DNA of 64,000 nucleotides from Lingula anatina (taxonomy: Eukaryota; Brachiopoda; Lingulata; Lingulida; Lingulidae): NCBI RefSeq assembly GCF_001039355.2, contig NW_019775709.1, positions 97,509 through 161,508 of the forward strand, in the 5' to 3' direction. A model generated the notes under the pieces. That model was not told where the DNA came from, did no database searches, and saw nothing but the letters and a program-made list of their open reading frames with translations. Below, one piece after another: positions 48,121-60,080 of this stretch; positions within the stretch are counted from its first letter, which is position 1, and every line of letters starts with the position of its first letter. A program made the translations under genes and the position numbers.

Positions 48121-49084
48121 NNNNNNNNNNNNNNNNNNNNNNNNNNNNNNNNNNNNNNNNNNNNNNNNNNNNNNNNNNNNNNNNNNNNNNNNNNNNNNNN
48201 NNNNNNNNNNNNNNNNNNNNNNNNNNNNNNNNNNNNNNNNNNNNNNNNNNNNNNNNNNNNNNNNNNNNNNNNNNNNNNNNNNNNNNNNNNNNNNNNNNNN
48301 NNNNNNNNNNNNNNNNNNNNNNNNNNNNNNNNNNNNNNNNNNNNNNNNNNNNNNNNNNNNNNNNNNNNNNNNNNNNNNNNNNNNNNNNNNNNNNNNNNNN
48401 NNNNNNNNNNNNNNNNNNNNNNNNNNNNNNNNNNNNNNNNNNNNNNNNNNNNNNNNNNNNNNNNNNNNNNNNNNNNNNNNNNNNNNNNNNNNNNNNNNNN
48501 NNNNNNNNNNNNNNNNNNNNNNNNNNNNNNNNNNNNNNNNNNNNNNNNNNNNNNNNNNNNNNNNNNNNNNNNNNNNNNNNNNNNNNNNNNNNNNNNNNNN
48601 NNNNNNNNNNNNNNNNNNNNNNNNNNNNNNNNNNNNNNNNNNNNNNNNNNNNNNNNNNNNNNNNNNNNNNNNNNNNNNNNNNNNNNNNNNNNNNNNNNNN
48701 NNNNNNNNNNNNNNNNNNNNNNNNNNNNNNNNNNNNNNNNNNNNNNNNNNNNNNNNNNNNNNNNNNNNNNNNNNNNNNNNNNNNNNNNNNNNNNNNNNNN
48801 NNNNNNNNNNNNNNNNNNNNNNNNNNNNNNNNNNNNNNNNNNNNNNNNNNNNNNNNNNNNNNNNNNNNNNNNNNNNNNNNNNNNNNNNNNNNNNNNNNNN
48901 NNNNNNNNNNNNNNNNNNNNNNNNNNNNNNNNNNNNNNNNNNNNNNNNNNNNNNNNNNNNNNNNNNNNNNNNNNNNNNNNNNNNNNNNNNNNNNNNNNNN
49001 NNNNNNNNNNNNNNNNNNNNNNNNNNNNNNNNNNNNNNNNNNNNNNNNNNNNNNNNNNNNNNNNNNNNNNNNNNNNNNNNNNNN
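48121..49084. other. Assembly gap, 964 N's
   Basis: Unknown sequence. Its right side is an (AT)n run, which probably caused the gap. Any frames that cross it are meaningless. Confidence 0.99.

Positions 49085-49156
<72 letters not shown>
49085..49156. repeat. (AT)n microsatellite
   Basis: About 70 bases of alternating AT directly beside the gap; true length unknown. Confidence 0.9.
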
Positions 49157-49159
<3 letters not shown>

Positions 49160-49161
<2 letters not shown>

Positions 49162-50970
49162 GGATGCAATATACCTGAAACAAACATGTATTTATCTATC
49201 AGCACAACATTATTTGGGTAAAACAGGTGCTATGAGTGCCAATAGGTGCCACAAATGTAAAACATACCCTATACCACAAATTCATGCAAACTTGTTAGCA
49301 CCCTGCAACCAAACTGTGTCCCAATATTCCAACAGAGTGCACAAATACACAATCAAATATAAAAGTTAAAAAAAAGGGAATCCAGTAAACATTTTTTACC
49401 GTCCATCTCTGAGAGCAGAATTTCATCTTTGACCTCATGTTTACACCCTGAGTTTGGGAGCACTCACAGTGACTTTCTTGAATATCAACATCACTGAATG
49501 AGCACCCTGAAATTCAGGGTATATGGATAGCATTATGAAGCACATGTATTCCATTCTTTTTCACTATCCTGAAATTGACATGTATGTGCTTCCTGGATTC
49601 CATTTTTGTAAACTGTTAATATGTGCAACATTTCCAAGTTAGTGCATTTGTTTTTTTTTTAACCTGGATATGAACAAAAAAAATGATTAGTAATTGGACA
49701 CAGTTTATTGAGTAATGTAATGTGGAATTAATAAGCAAAAGTGATATATCAATACATGAAGAGCTGTACATGTGTGCAATCTATTCACAAGATAAAACAC
49801 CTGAAAGGACAAACTGTAAGAAAAAAAAAACAGTGAATACAATAAAACATGTATAATATACACCAAAAGTTAACATTTGTCATCTTCATTTCATGGTTTC
49901 AAAAAGACAACAATAATAGTTAAAACTTCTTGCATTTGTGACATTATGAATAACAGAAGCAGCTTAAAAACAAGATTGTTTGACAACTGTATCACTAAAT
50001 ATTTTATTAATCAGAGAAAGTAATTATAAAGAAATGGGTAATTGTGAGCTTTAATATTTCAGCTTTATTTCATGACAGAAAGATTTTGTCCAAGGTTATT
50101 TGTTTAAACATACAGGGTATTTTTGTATGTCAAGGATCATAAAATGAATTTTAAAAGAGTACCTGAAATATATTTTGATTAAACTTTAAATATAATAACA
50201 GGTAGTCACACTTTTTTTAGAAGTTTTTCAAAATAGATCCCATGTGGCTCATATCCAAAGAAATAAAGACATCACATCCCTTTCTTGAAAAATAGTACCG
50301 TTTTATGTTCTTTGAATACAATGTATAGATGTATAATATCTGAGATCACAACTGTGAGTATACATGTGTGTTGAACATATATATTTCACTGGTGACTGGC
50401 ACAAGCTTAAAGCAAGTGAAGTTAATTGCCACCCTTAATTATGTACTGTGTTCCCTTGTATGTTCAGAGATGCTGTCTTGGTTTTAAAATTCAGTTGAGA
50501 AAATCCAATAAAATGAAATCTTAAGTATGATATTCAAACAAACAGAAATGGGACAATTATTATTTTAGATTATTTCCAAAACTGTTTCATATTTCTATTG
50601 CCATTTTCCATGTACATCTCCTGAACATACATGCAGTATTAACAATTTCAACAATTTGGCATGTTGTTAAATTCTGAAGGATAAATGGTGACAGAATACA
50701 CAAACATGTAAAGTTTTCATAAATTTTCATTCATTTACTGATGAAGTACTAAATGTCAATGCCAAATTACTGAAAGTCAGTACTTAAAGGGTGAACTGAT
50801 GAGTTATACAGTGATTTGCAAGAACAATCATAACTGTGATGATGGTAACTAGATGACAACATGGTCATCATCTTACCGCTGATGTCACATGAATGGCAGG
50901 ACCAAGGCCAATCAACATTTGCTCTTCATAGGATACATTTTTCTGGAGAGAAGAAAGTCAATGAAAAGGA
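49160..50970. other. 3' flank of the RGS gene
   Basis: Likely contains the 3' UTR of the gene ending at 50975. Minus-strand AATAAA matches occur near 50,005 and 50,061, but the AT-richness makes them weak. A phase-incompatible exon-like stretch lies at 50878-50943. Confidence 0.4.
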
Positions 50971-50974
50971 GGAA

Positions 50975-53900
50975 CTATCTAACATGAAAGACTAGTTCAT
51001 TCTGATTATGCCATACAAGATGCTCCTCTATATGGACTTGCCAATGCTGAAGGAAAAGGAACCAAGAATGCTGAACAGCACTGCCATCTGGTGTCATGTA
51101 TTTGCCCTGGGTGGTCAATTCTTGGCTCGTTCTGCACCACATATTTTGGACAAGAAAGTGTACTGGCAAAAAATTTAAATTAAAAAAAAAATGCTAAATC
51201 AACTATGATCAAATAACCTAGTGCAAAAAAGAATAAAAGTTAAACATGCAAAAGATACATGTACTATAGTAGTACATACAGGTTACAAGTGCAACACCAT
51301 ACTATGGTTCAGTCAAGACAGAGTAGAGGGCAGTCTGAAAACCTTGAAATTCCAAAGCTCCTTTTTAAGTATTCTTACTTCAAATAAATATAAACATGGA
51401 TTTGAGATCTGCGAAAATTTAATCCACTACTTTAATTTTTGATGAATACCTGATTGTATTAGAGATTTAGAACAAGTTACCATAAACAGTTACATGTAAC
51501 TTGACCTCACCACCGATATGGTTTTGTCACTTGCTACAACAGAAAAGACAGCTATTATTTTTACTGTCTACTGTGCCATACACATTTCCACTGGTGCTTC
51601 CATTGCTTTATTACTCACATGACTTGTTGGCAGGCTTTTTCAATTTAACCACTGACATCAGCTTATTGACAGTGGAAGAAAAATAATCCTGCCTAGCTGG
51701 TATGGAAACTGGCTTATGAAAGTTCTGATGATCATCCAGCAAATTATGCCATGCTGATGGCTGCAGAAAGGACACAAATATAATACAAAACCAACAACAA
51801 CAACAAAAGCTCTAGCTATAAAAGTTACCAGAGAACCATATGCATATACCTTTGTCTACCTGTTCAAGCCAACTTCTAGGAAAACAAAAACTAACTGCTA
51901 TATATATATATCATTATGTATATCTATATCTATATATAGATTAAAGAAAGAGTAATGGTAAACTGGTCTGAAATAAACAAATAAGCATAGTTCAACATTT
52001 ATCAAGGATATCCATATCTAAAAAATGGCAATAAAACAGACACAAAACACACAAACATCATTCATATTTCAAAAGACCTAGCTACTTCATGCACATTCCA
52101 ATAAATTGTACTGTAACATATATAAATTGGAAAGTAATAGTGGCAGAACTGGAGGCACCCAAGTCTCACCATGCACACACTTAATCATCATCCCAGTTTC
52201 CATTTGGAGGCTACACAGAGTGGCAATTAATAAATAAATTAATAATAAAAAAACATAATCATACCATGCAAATTGATGTTACATTCGTTCACACTTGCAT
52301 GCAATATTTTAAAATTTTGAAAATTGATTAATAAAATCAAAATTATAAAATTATTTTGGCCCAAGGAAAACAAAATTTTCAATTTGCTAGTGTGAACCAA
52401 GTAATACAGATGTTAACCACAGACTGAAGTATGAAAATACTTCCATGCAAAATGATATACATATAATATACATTTGAAAATTTAGGAAAAGTCCTCTTAT
52501 GCTTTTATTCCACTTATTAAAGAACAGAACTTTACACATATGATGAACAGTCTAGAAGAAAGGTAAAGCATAGATCCAACACCATGTACATGCAGCAAAA
52601 TAAAATTTCATTACTCCAATTACAGCAGGTCACCCAGTAATGAAGACAATGAAAAATCATGCAGTCAGCCATGCTGGACAAGAAACATTTAACTATTTTC
52701 AGAACTGGTACCATATACCTATACTGTCCATAACATGGTACATATATGTATTAGAGCACATAAAAGGCTGTAAAAGAAATTTGCTTACCCTCCATTTGAC
52801 TCCATCACTGAGGGAGAAAGAGAAAGCCTGCACACTGCCTTGAGGAATGTGAGGAAGAACAAACTGGGTTTTTGGCACATCCATTTGCTCAAACATTTCC
52901 AAACGCTTTTTGAACATTTTTTGTTGTTTGGTCACTAAAATGCAAAAAAGTTATTAGTAATTCTTAATTACATTTAAAAGAATTTGTAGGAAAAAATCTA
53001 TAACAAGCCGTATGTCTTACATCTTTTTAAAGAAAAATTGTACATGAAATTTCTAAACTCATCACATACATGGTCTTTTCTTCTCATCTGCAGGTGGAGT
53101 GTACTGCCTGATAAACCCTGCCCACCATGGCAACAATTCCTTGAAGACATGATACTGGGCTTCATCAAATATGGCTGACACCATTTCCTTGTTGCCTAGG
53201 TAACGTTGCACTGCACGTAAGGTCTTCTGATGAACTTCATTTGAAATTCCAATCTGGAAAACAAATGTGAAAATCATCCGGTGCCAGATGAACTACAAAA
53301 TTTCCTAATCTAATTGATTCTGTAATATATAATACAACTTTCATGTAACATTGTTTTCACCAAGAAATTGTATTAGCCTTCTACTTAACCATTTTTCAAT
53401 TATATTTAGTAATTCAGTTTATTCATATAAAAAGTTAGGTTATTCTTACCACATATTAGAAGAAATAGAAGTTTTGTATTTAAAGCATTTCTTTGTGTTT
53501 TAAACGAAGTATATGTATTACCTGCAGTGCAGGGGGAATGTTGGATTCCAGGTAACACAGATTTAAAGTTGCCACCTTTCGCCTTAATAATTCTTCATCA
53601 GAGTATGCATGACTCATCTCCTGGAAGAGAAAAAATCTTTTGTTTCAGTTACTTGGTTTATTTTGTTCCCTTACAAAAATGAAAATCTTTGTGCTCCCCA
53701 TTGAGGTGCAAATGATTCAAGATTGAGTAGATTTACGGCAGGCAAAAATGTCAAATGTTTTTTACCTGCTTAACCTCAGTTAAGTCTTATGTACAAAATT
53801 CAGTCAAGCCTTTACACAAAATTTCAGACCACAAGATTCTGATAACACTTCAGTGTCAACACTGGTTTTGGCAACACACATACACACATACCTTGAATTT

Positions 53901-56900
53901 CTGAACTTCAATGTAGAAAAACAAATCCTTTTCAAGGTGAGGGACATTCTCATCCTCTCCATGTTTGACCAAATACTTGTAGAAGAACCACATTCTAATT
54001 GGCATTTGCCCCAGCACTGATTGGTTCAGATTCATGAGAAACTCCACCTTGTCATCCTTGGTTGGTTGATGTCTTCCAGTGCTCTAGATAAACAAACATA
54101 TTTTTAAAAAATTGATACAATAATTGCTAATTGAATTCGAACTAAATCAATGAATGCATTTCCAATACAATATTTTGTGAGTCATATTTAATGTTGGTTC
54201 AAAAGTTTTGATAGGTTAGTTGGTTTTTTGTAAAAAAAATTCATGAGTAACTAGACAAATAAAATAGGAGGAGATGCTTGAATGTTCTAAGTAACTGCTG
54301 TAAGTGAAACCATAATTCTCAATGTTTATATATAGTATAATTATATGCTTCATTCTAACAACAGAATATATACACCTAATTGCCCTCACCCTAATATGTC
54401 ATAAACTGTCACCAACATTTCTAATAAGTTTTAGACTGCATTCACAGACAACAAAATTGTAATTAAGATGTCAAAAATAATTAATATCATGAATTAATAA
54501 CCATGAGAACAGTTGGACCTCTCTCTGATTAATCTCCATGAAAGTAGTCTTATTATGAAAAAAAAACATCATTGAGGATAATGAAAAAAATGGAGCAAGT
54601 TGTATATCAGGTCCTGAGTCTGTCATATTTCTTAAAAGACAGACTTTTCAAATGTTCTCCACAATCACCCTTTTTATCTACCATCATCTTAATGAAAACA
54701 TCCAAAAGTGAACTAAATATATCAATATTGATGGAAAGACAAATAAATAGACAAATAAATGATAACTAGAGGATCAGAGAGGCGATACCGCCTCCTGGTA
54801 TTGTACCACCAGCTGGAGTAAGCACATTCGAATGGGAAGGAAAAAGAAGGGGGAGGGGTTGACAAGCTGCATGAAATGCAGTAAACAAGGGTTATCATTT
54901 TTTATAGATAATTATTATATTTTTAAATCAGGTGGGAAAAAGTAAAAGGTCAAATACAAGGATGTAGTATCATTGTGAATGTAGGACTTCCTCTCTAACT
55001 GTAATGGAAACAATATTTCAAAGTTTGTTTATATTTGGGTTAAGTTTAATAGTAACTATGGGCATTTCTCTGTCAGTATATTTTATAAGGGTAGGAAAAT
55101 TTGCAAACTACAGTTCATGGTGAAAAATAGGTCAAAGGTCAATTTCAAAGTAAAAGTTTCCCAGTATATGACTTTCTATGCAAGATCAATAGCAACTATT
55201 GCCAGTTTTAGAGATATAAGGGAGGGAATTTTTTTTAGTGCAGTTCATTATGAAAAGTAGGTCACAGATCAATTTGAAGGTCAAAGGCTAATTTCAAAGT
55301 TACAGTAAGACCCCATTTCCACAGATTTTAGATCGATCTATCCCCATGGGGAGTCTCACTAGATTACTGTCAGCTTAGCTGGCTTAAGTGCCTGTCCTGC
55401 CTACTAAAAGCTGTAAGGGGATAATTAAATTCTGTGTGTGGTCGGCTAACTGCAGGGAGTTAGGTCGATCAAGTAAGATCGATCTTAATCTATGGGAATG
55501 TGCTCTAAGATTGTCAGTATATCACTTCCTATTCAAGTTCAATGGTAACTATGGGTGTATCTCTGCTAGTTTTGATGATATAAGGACCAGAAAACTTGCA
55601 AAGTGAAGTTCATCATGAAAAGTAGGTCAAAGGTCAATATCAAGGTCACAGTTAGATTGCTAGTTAATGACTTCCTATTCAAATGCTATGGGTGTATCTC
55701 TGCTAATTTTGGGAGTATTTTTTCATTTTATGTTAACTACTGAATATTGCATTGTTGTACTATTTAATAAAGTGCAACTCCTAAACCGTATGGAAAATAA
55801 GAAAATGGACACCACCTCCAGTATTGTGCTTGACAAGCTGTACTTCATGCAAAAAACAAGACGTCTCTAGTGTAAACAGTTCCACAATTACAGAGTTTTT
55901 AGTTTCGGCATCAAATGACTGCTTCTCCCGTGAAAATGCACCGATTGACCCCAAACCCACGANGTAAGTTTCAAGTCAAAAGGTAAAATGGTTTTCCACT
56001 TATCGTGTTATCGGTGCTGCATATATGCTGAAAAAAGTGAAAAAACAGCATAAATTCCCTAAAAGTGACCCGATCATGCTGATTTTCGAACTTGACCTGC
56101 GTATTATGAATATTCATCAGTTCTGCAAGTTTCAATTCAAAAGGTAAAATGGTTTTCCACTTATCGTGTTATCGGTAAAAGTGCACGGCGACGGCGACGA
56201 CGGCGACGACAGCGACGACGGCGACGACAGACACAGATGATGGCTATATGTACAGACACATCTGTGTCTGTACATAATAACAGTGGAAAACTTCATAATC
56301 ACCATAAGTATTTCTATATTGCCTTCATCCACTGTATCATTTACAAATAAAATTGAAATCTGAATTGCTTTTCAAAACTCCTAGTAAAACTGCTTCTGTT
56401 CCATAGCATTAAAGTGATAAGAATATTTAATGATAAAAAATTCAATCCTATTTAAAGAGACCAATTATGTTTTTTCACCTAAGAGGGATGACGTTTTGAT
56501 CCTTAATCAAACAGTTAACCTAAGAAGCAATTTATAATAATAATAATAATAATAATAATAAAGACACAAATAGCAAATATTATTGGTAATTTATTACCTT
56601 TTGTTTTCCTTTTTTCGATTTCCAAGTGAACTGCAAGTCACTGTCAGACCTCATGGCTAGCTCTGCCTTTGACATGGAGTTCAGGTTTTTCAGATCTGTG
56701 CCTGTGCTTTCATTTTTCTGAATAAAATTATGAAACTAGTTTTCAAAGAAATCTAGTTTTCTAAATTTCTTGAGTAGTAAGGTTTATCGTATATTATTAA
56801 GTAATTCTTGTATTAATTATTGTATATAAGTAATACGTAAATTTGTAGGTATTGCAAAAGACAAAATAACAAAATTTTACAAAATCACGAAAATACTGCC

Positions 56901-59900
56901 ATTATTTAACTTTTTTATTAAATAAATCTTAAGACATTAAAGCACAGGCATATGTGTGCATGCTTCTGTTTACCTGCCAAAATTCTTTAAAAGTTGCATC
57001 AATGTTTGGATACAAAGAATCTCTGATTTCCTTGATTGTGGGAGTCTTTGGCCTTTCCTTTTCCTTGGACACTTTGGCATAGGCAGAGTCAGATATCTTC
57101 ACAAATTTTCTAGCATGACCTTGCTCAAGATAATTCCTAGAAGTGAAAATTCGTAGACATTGAACATGTTTATGACATCAACTTTCTTTTAAGTCTTGAG
57201 ACACTTAAAATTTTGGCAAACTTTCATTATTTTTTGACTGTTAACTCCTAATGTCTGCCTCATTTTCAAATTCTTAAACTCACAACTCACCCATTTTTTT
57301 CTAACATCAGTGAGATTTTAAATATCAAAACATCAACTAGAACTTTGGGTATGAAATCAGATGCCATACATGATGAAAAACCTGAAAGCATATTTTAACT
57401 ACTATAACATGAAAGTTAAAAATACATACTTAAAAATATATGAAGCTTGAACATCCTTCTTCTTTTTGCTCCCTCCTTCAATTGCCAGGAAAGAGTCTAT
57501 GTCCAAGTATAGATTTAACATATTCAGTTTTTCTTTTGGTTCGCTTTCCTGGATGTGTTTCTTGAACATATTGATTATCCTGAATATAGAAAGAGCTTGA
57601 AAATAGTCCAAAATACTCTGTATGTTAAAGGTTTGTCAAAATGTCTTCACGTCAATCATCTTTAGTCTAATATATGACTTTATTTTAACACTATCACCAG
57701 AACACTGACTATTTGTTTAAAACATTGTTATTTTAAAACTAAGAAAATCTGCCATTATTTTCACAAAATACATAAAAAAATATATGAAGCCATAATCAAT
57801 GAAGAAAGATTTAAAATATCATAATTAAAAAAAAAAAATGTTTTCAACATACTGCTTATTTCCGACCATATCCTTGAGTTCTACAGGTTTGTCTTCTAGG
57901 ACAGGGGGAGGGGTCAATCCTCCACCCCCCATATCTCCATACAAAGAGTGGCCCCCTGGAGACAATCTTTCACCCTGATCCTCTTCTTCTTCACCCTCCT
58001 TTTTCTCTTCCTGTATAATTTTTTCATAAAATATATCAAAATCACAGTCTGTAACACTAAGCACTTGCCTGAGGTGATTGCCCAACAAAAGAGGCACAAG
58101 GTTATTAGAAAAAAAAAATTTATATAGCATACTTTTATACCGTGACTGCCAAAGGGGCTTTTGTAGCCTAAAAAGTTTTTGGCACAGATTAAATTTAGTA
58201 CACTACACTCATGAATTTTTAAAAGTATTCAATCTTAATAATATCTTTAAAAGTTTTCTGTGATGTAGAAAAAAAGCTGTTTATCTGTCAGATATGTACT
58301 ATCACCCAATACAATGTGATTTAATATACATAAATTAAATCTAAATACCAAAAGTAAAAATCATTTAAAAAATAATTTCATACTGGGATGTGCTCAATGA
58401 TTGGTGCATTTTTGTTTCTCTTAGCCTCTCTTTGCCTTGCCCGTGCTGCACGTAGTGCTTTGCGACGCTCTTTTTCCATTTTTTTCCTTCTTTCTAAAGC
58501 TTTTTTCTTCTTTTCTGCCTTTCTGGCTTCATCTATTTCCTCAGCTACTGAGAGAGCTGTTCTTAGCCGTCTACCACGTTCTGAGCCAGTAGAGCCAGGT
58601 GATCTAAATGTAAAGGAAATTTAATGAACTTCAGTCAAAGAATTATCCAACAATTTTCATTTTTTGTAGAATGGGACCTCAGGAATAAAGCCCTGCTTTA
58701 AATGACTGATCACAAGCTTTGTAAATCTTCCAAGCATTTTCTAACTGTTTAGACAGCAAATTCATGTCTTCTAAATAAACTCTAAATAATTTGAATAATT
58801 TGCTGTCTATTCAACCACTCAATCTCTAAACAAATCATTATAATGTGAAATAATTTTAAAAGAATAAATGCCCACAAGAAAATATATTCCTAAGTTACAT
58901 GAATTAAATGGAATACAACTCACTGAAGCTACAGAGGACGTGATAAAAGAATGAAGGCATAATTTTCATGTACAATCACTGTGCAATCAAATGAAAGTTA
59001 CACATGCACACAAAACAAAAACCCAGCATAAACAAATTGAATATAATTGCAGTGCATTTAAAAATGTAGAAAAAGAAATTGTAGGGTTATCACTGGAGGT
59101 GACCAAAACCTCTCCTGTTAATGGTACTACTTAGTTGGAACCGACAGGTTAAACAAGGACGATAAAAATTTTATGGCAACATCCTTATGTTTGGGGGCTT
59201 TTTTCTGGATCACAAAATAACAAAAAAAAAAAAAATGCATAAATATCAATTTTATTTTTAAATGGAATATACTAGGAAAATGATAATTAAGTTAAATAAG
59301 AAAAAAAAAACAAAAAAAAAAAAAAAACACATACACATGTAGTGCACAGCCTGAAGCCTCATATTAATATCAGAAGTCTTGAATTAATAAACACTGTGCG
59401 AAAAGTTGTCTGGACAACATTATGTCATCACAATATGAGATCTATGTGCCATTTAATTTTCTTGAATATTTGTCATTATATAAAAAAATATGCAGGTTCA
59501 CACTGTCATTCAAAGGTCTTTACATGTGCAAGGTTTCATGCTTCTTGATTACTGTTAGTATGAGTTGACCAGGTAAGTTTGTCAAAGATGGATGGACAGA
59601 TAACACAATTTCTGTGAAAAATCCCTTTTATATGTGGAGGGGAGTTTAAAAGAAATCATTACAAAAAAAAACAAAAACACTTTCATGATTCAACTTTCCA
59701 TGTGAAACATACAATACATCTGTAACTTAATATATTGTGCGTGCATGATCTTAAATTAAAGAAACATTCATGAGTACATAAAGATAAGGTGCTGGAAACT
59801 GAAGACTCATTTCTTGTCAAATCGTTCATCAAATTATCAGTGAAAGAGTGCAGAGGGAAAAAAGAATACAGAAAGATAAATAAATTATGTTCAAAACCAT

Positions 59901-60037
59901 ACTGATACCTGCTCCCATTCTCTCCTCTGGTCAAATGAAAGCAACAGGAAAGAGGACATTAATAGTCTTTTAAAGCAGTGGACCAAATTCACTGTCTCAA
60001 CAAATCTATTTTTCCATAAAGATTGTTGACTCCAAAA

Positions 60038-60080
<43 letters not shown>

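Noticed and set aside
48051-49205. Three frames of about 360 codons
   Set aside because: They run through 964 N's and an AT repeat, so they carry no coding information.
50878-50943. Exon-like minus-strand segment with acceptor and GTAAGA donor
   Set aside because: It lies beyond the TAG at 50975, and joining it directly to the donor at 51619 creates an immediate stop.
58388-58624. 78-codon plus-strand frame with hydrophobic start
   Set aside because: Antisense of the Lys/Arg/Glu-rich RGS exon 58603-58384, which fits its neighbours in phase.
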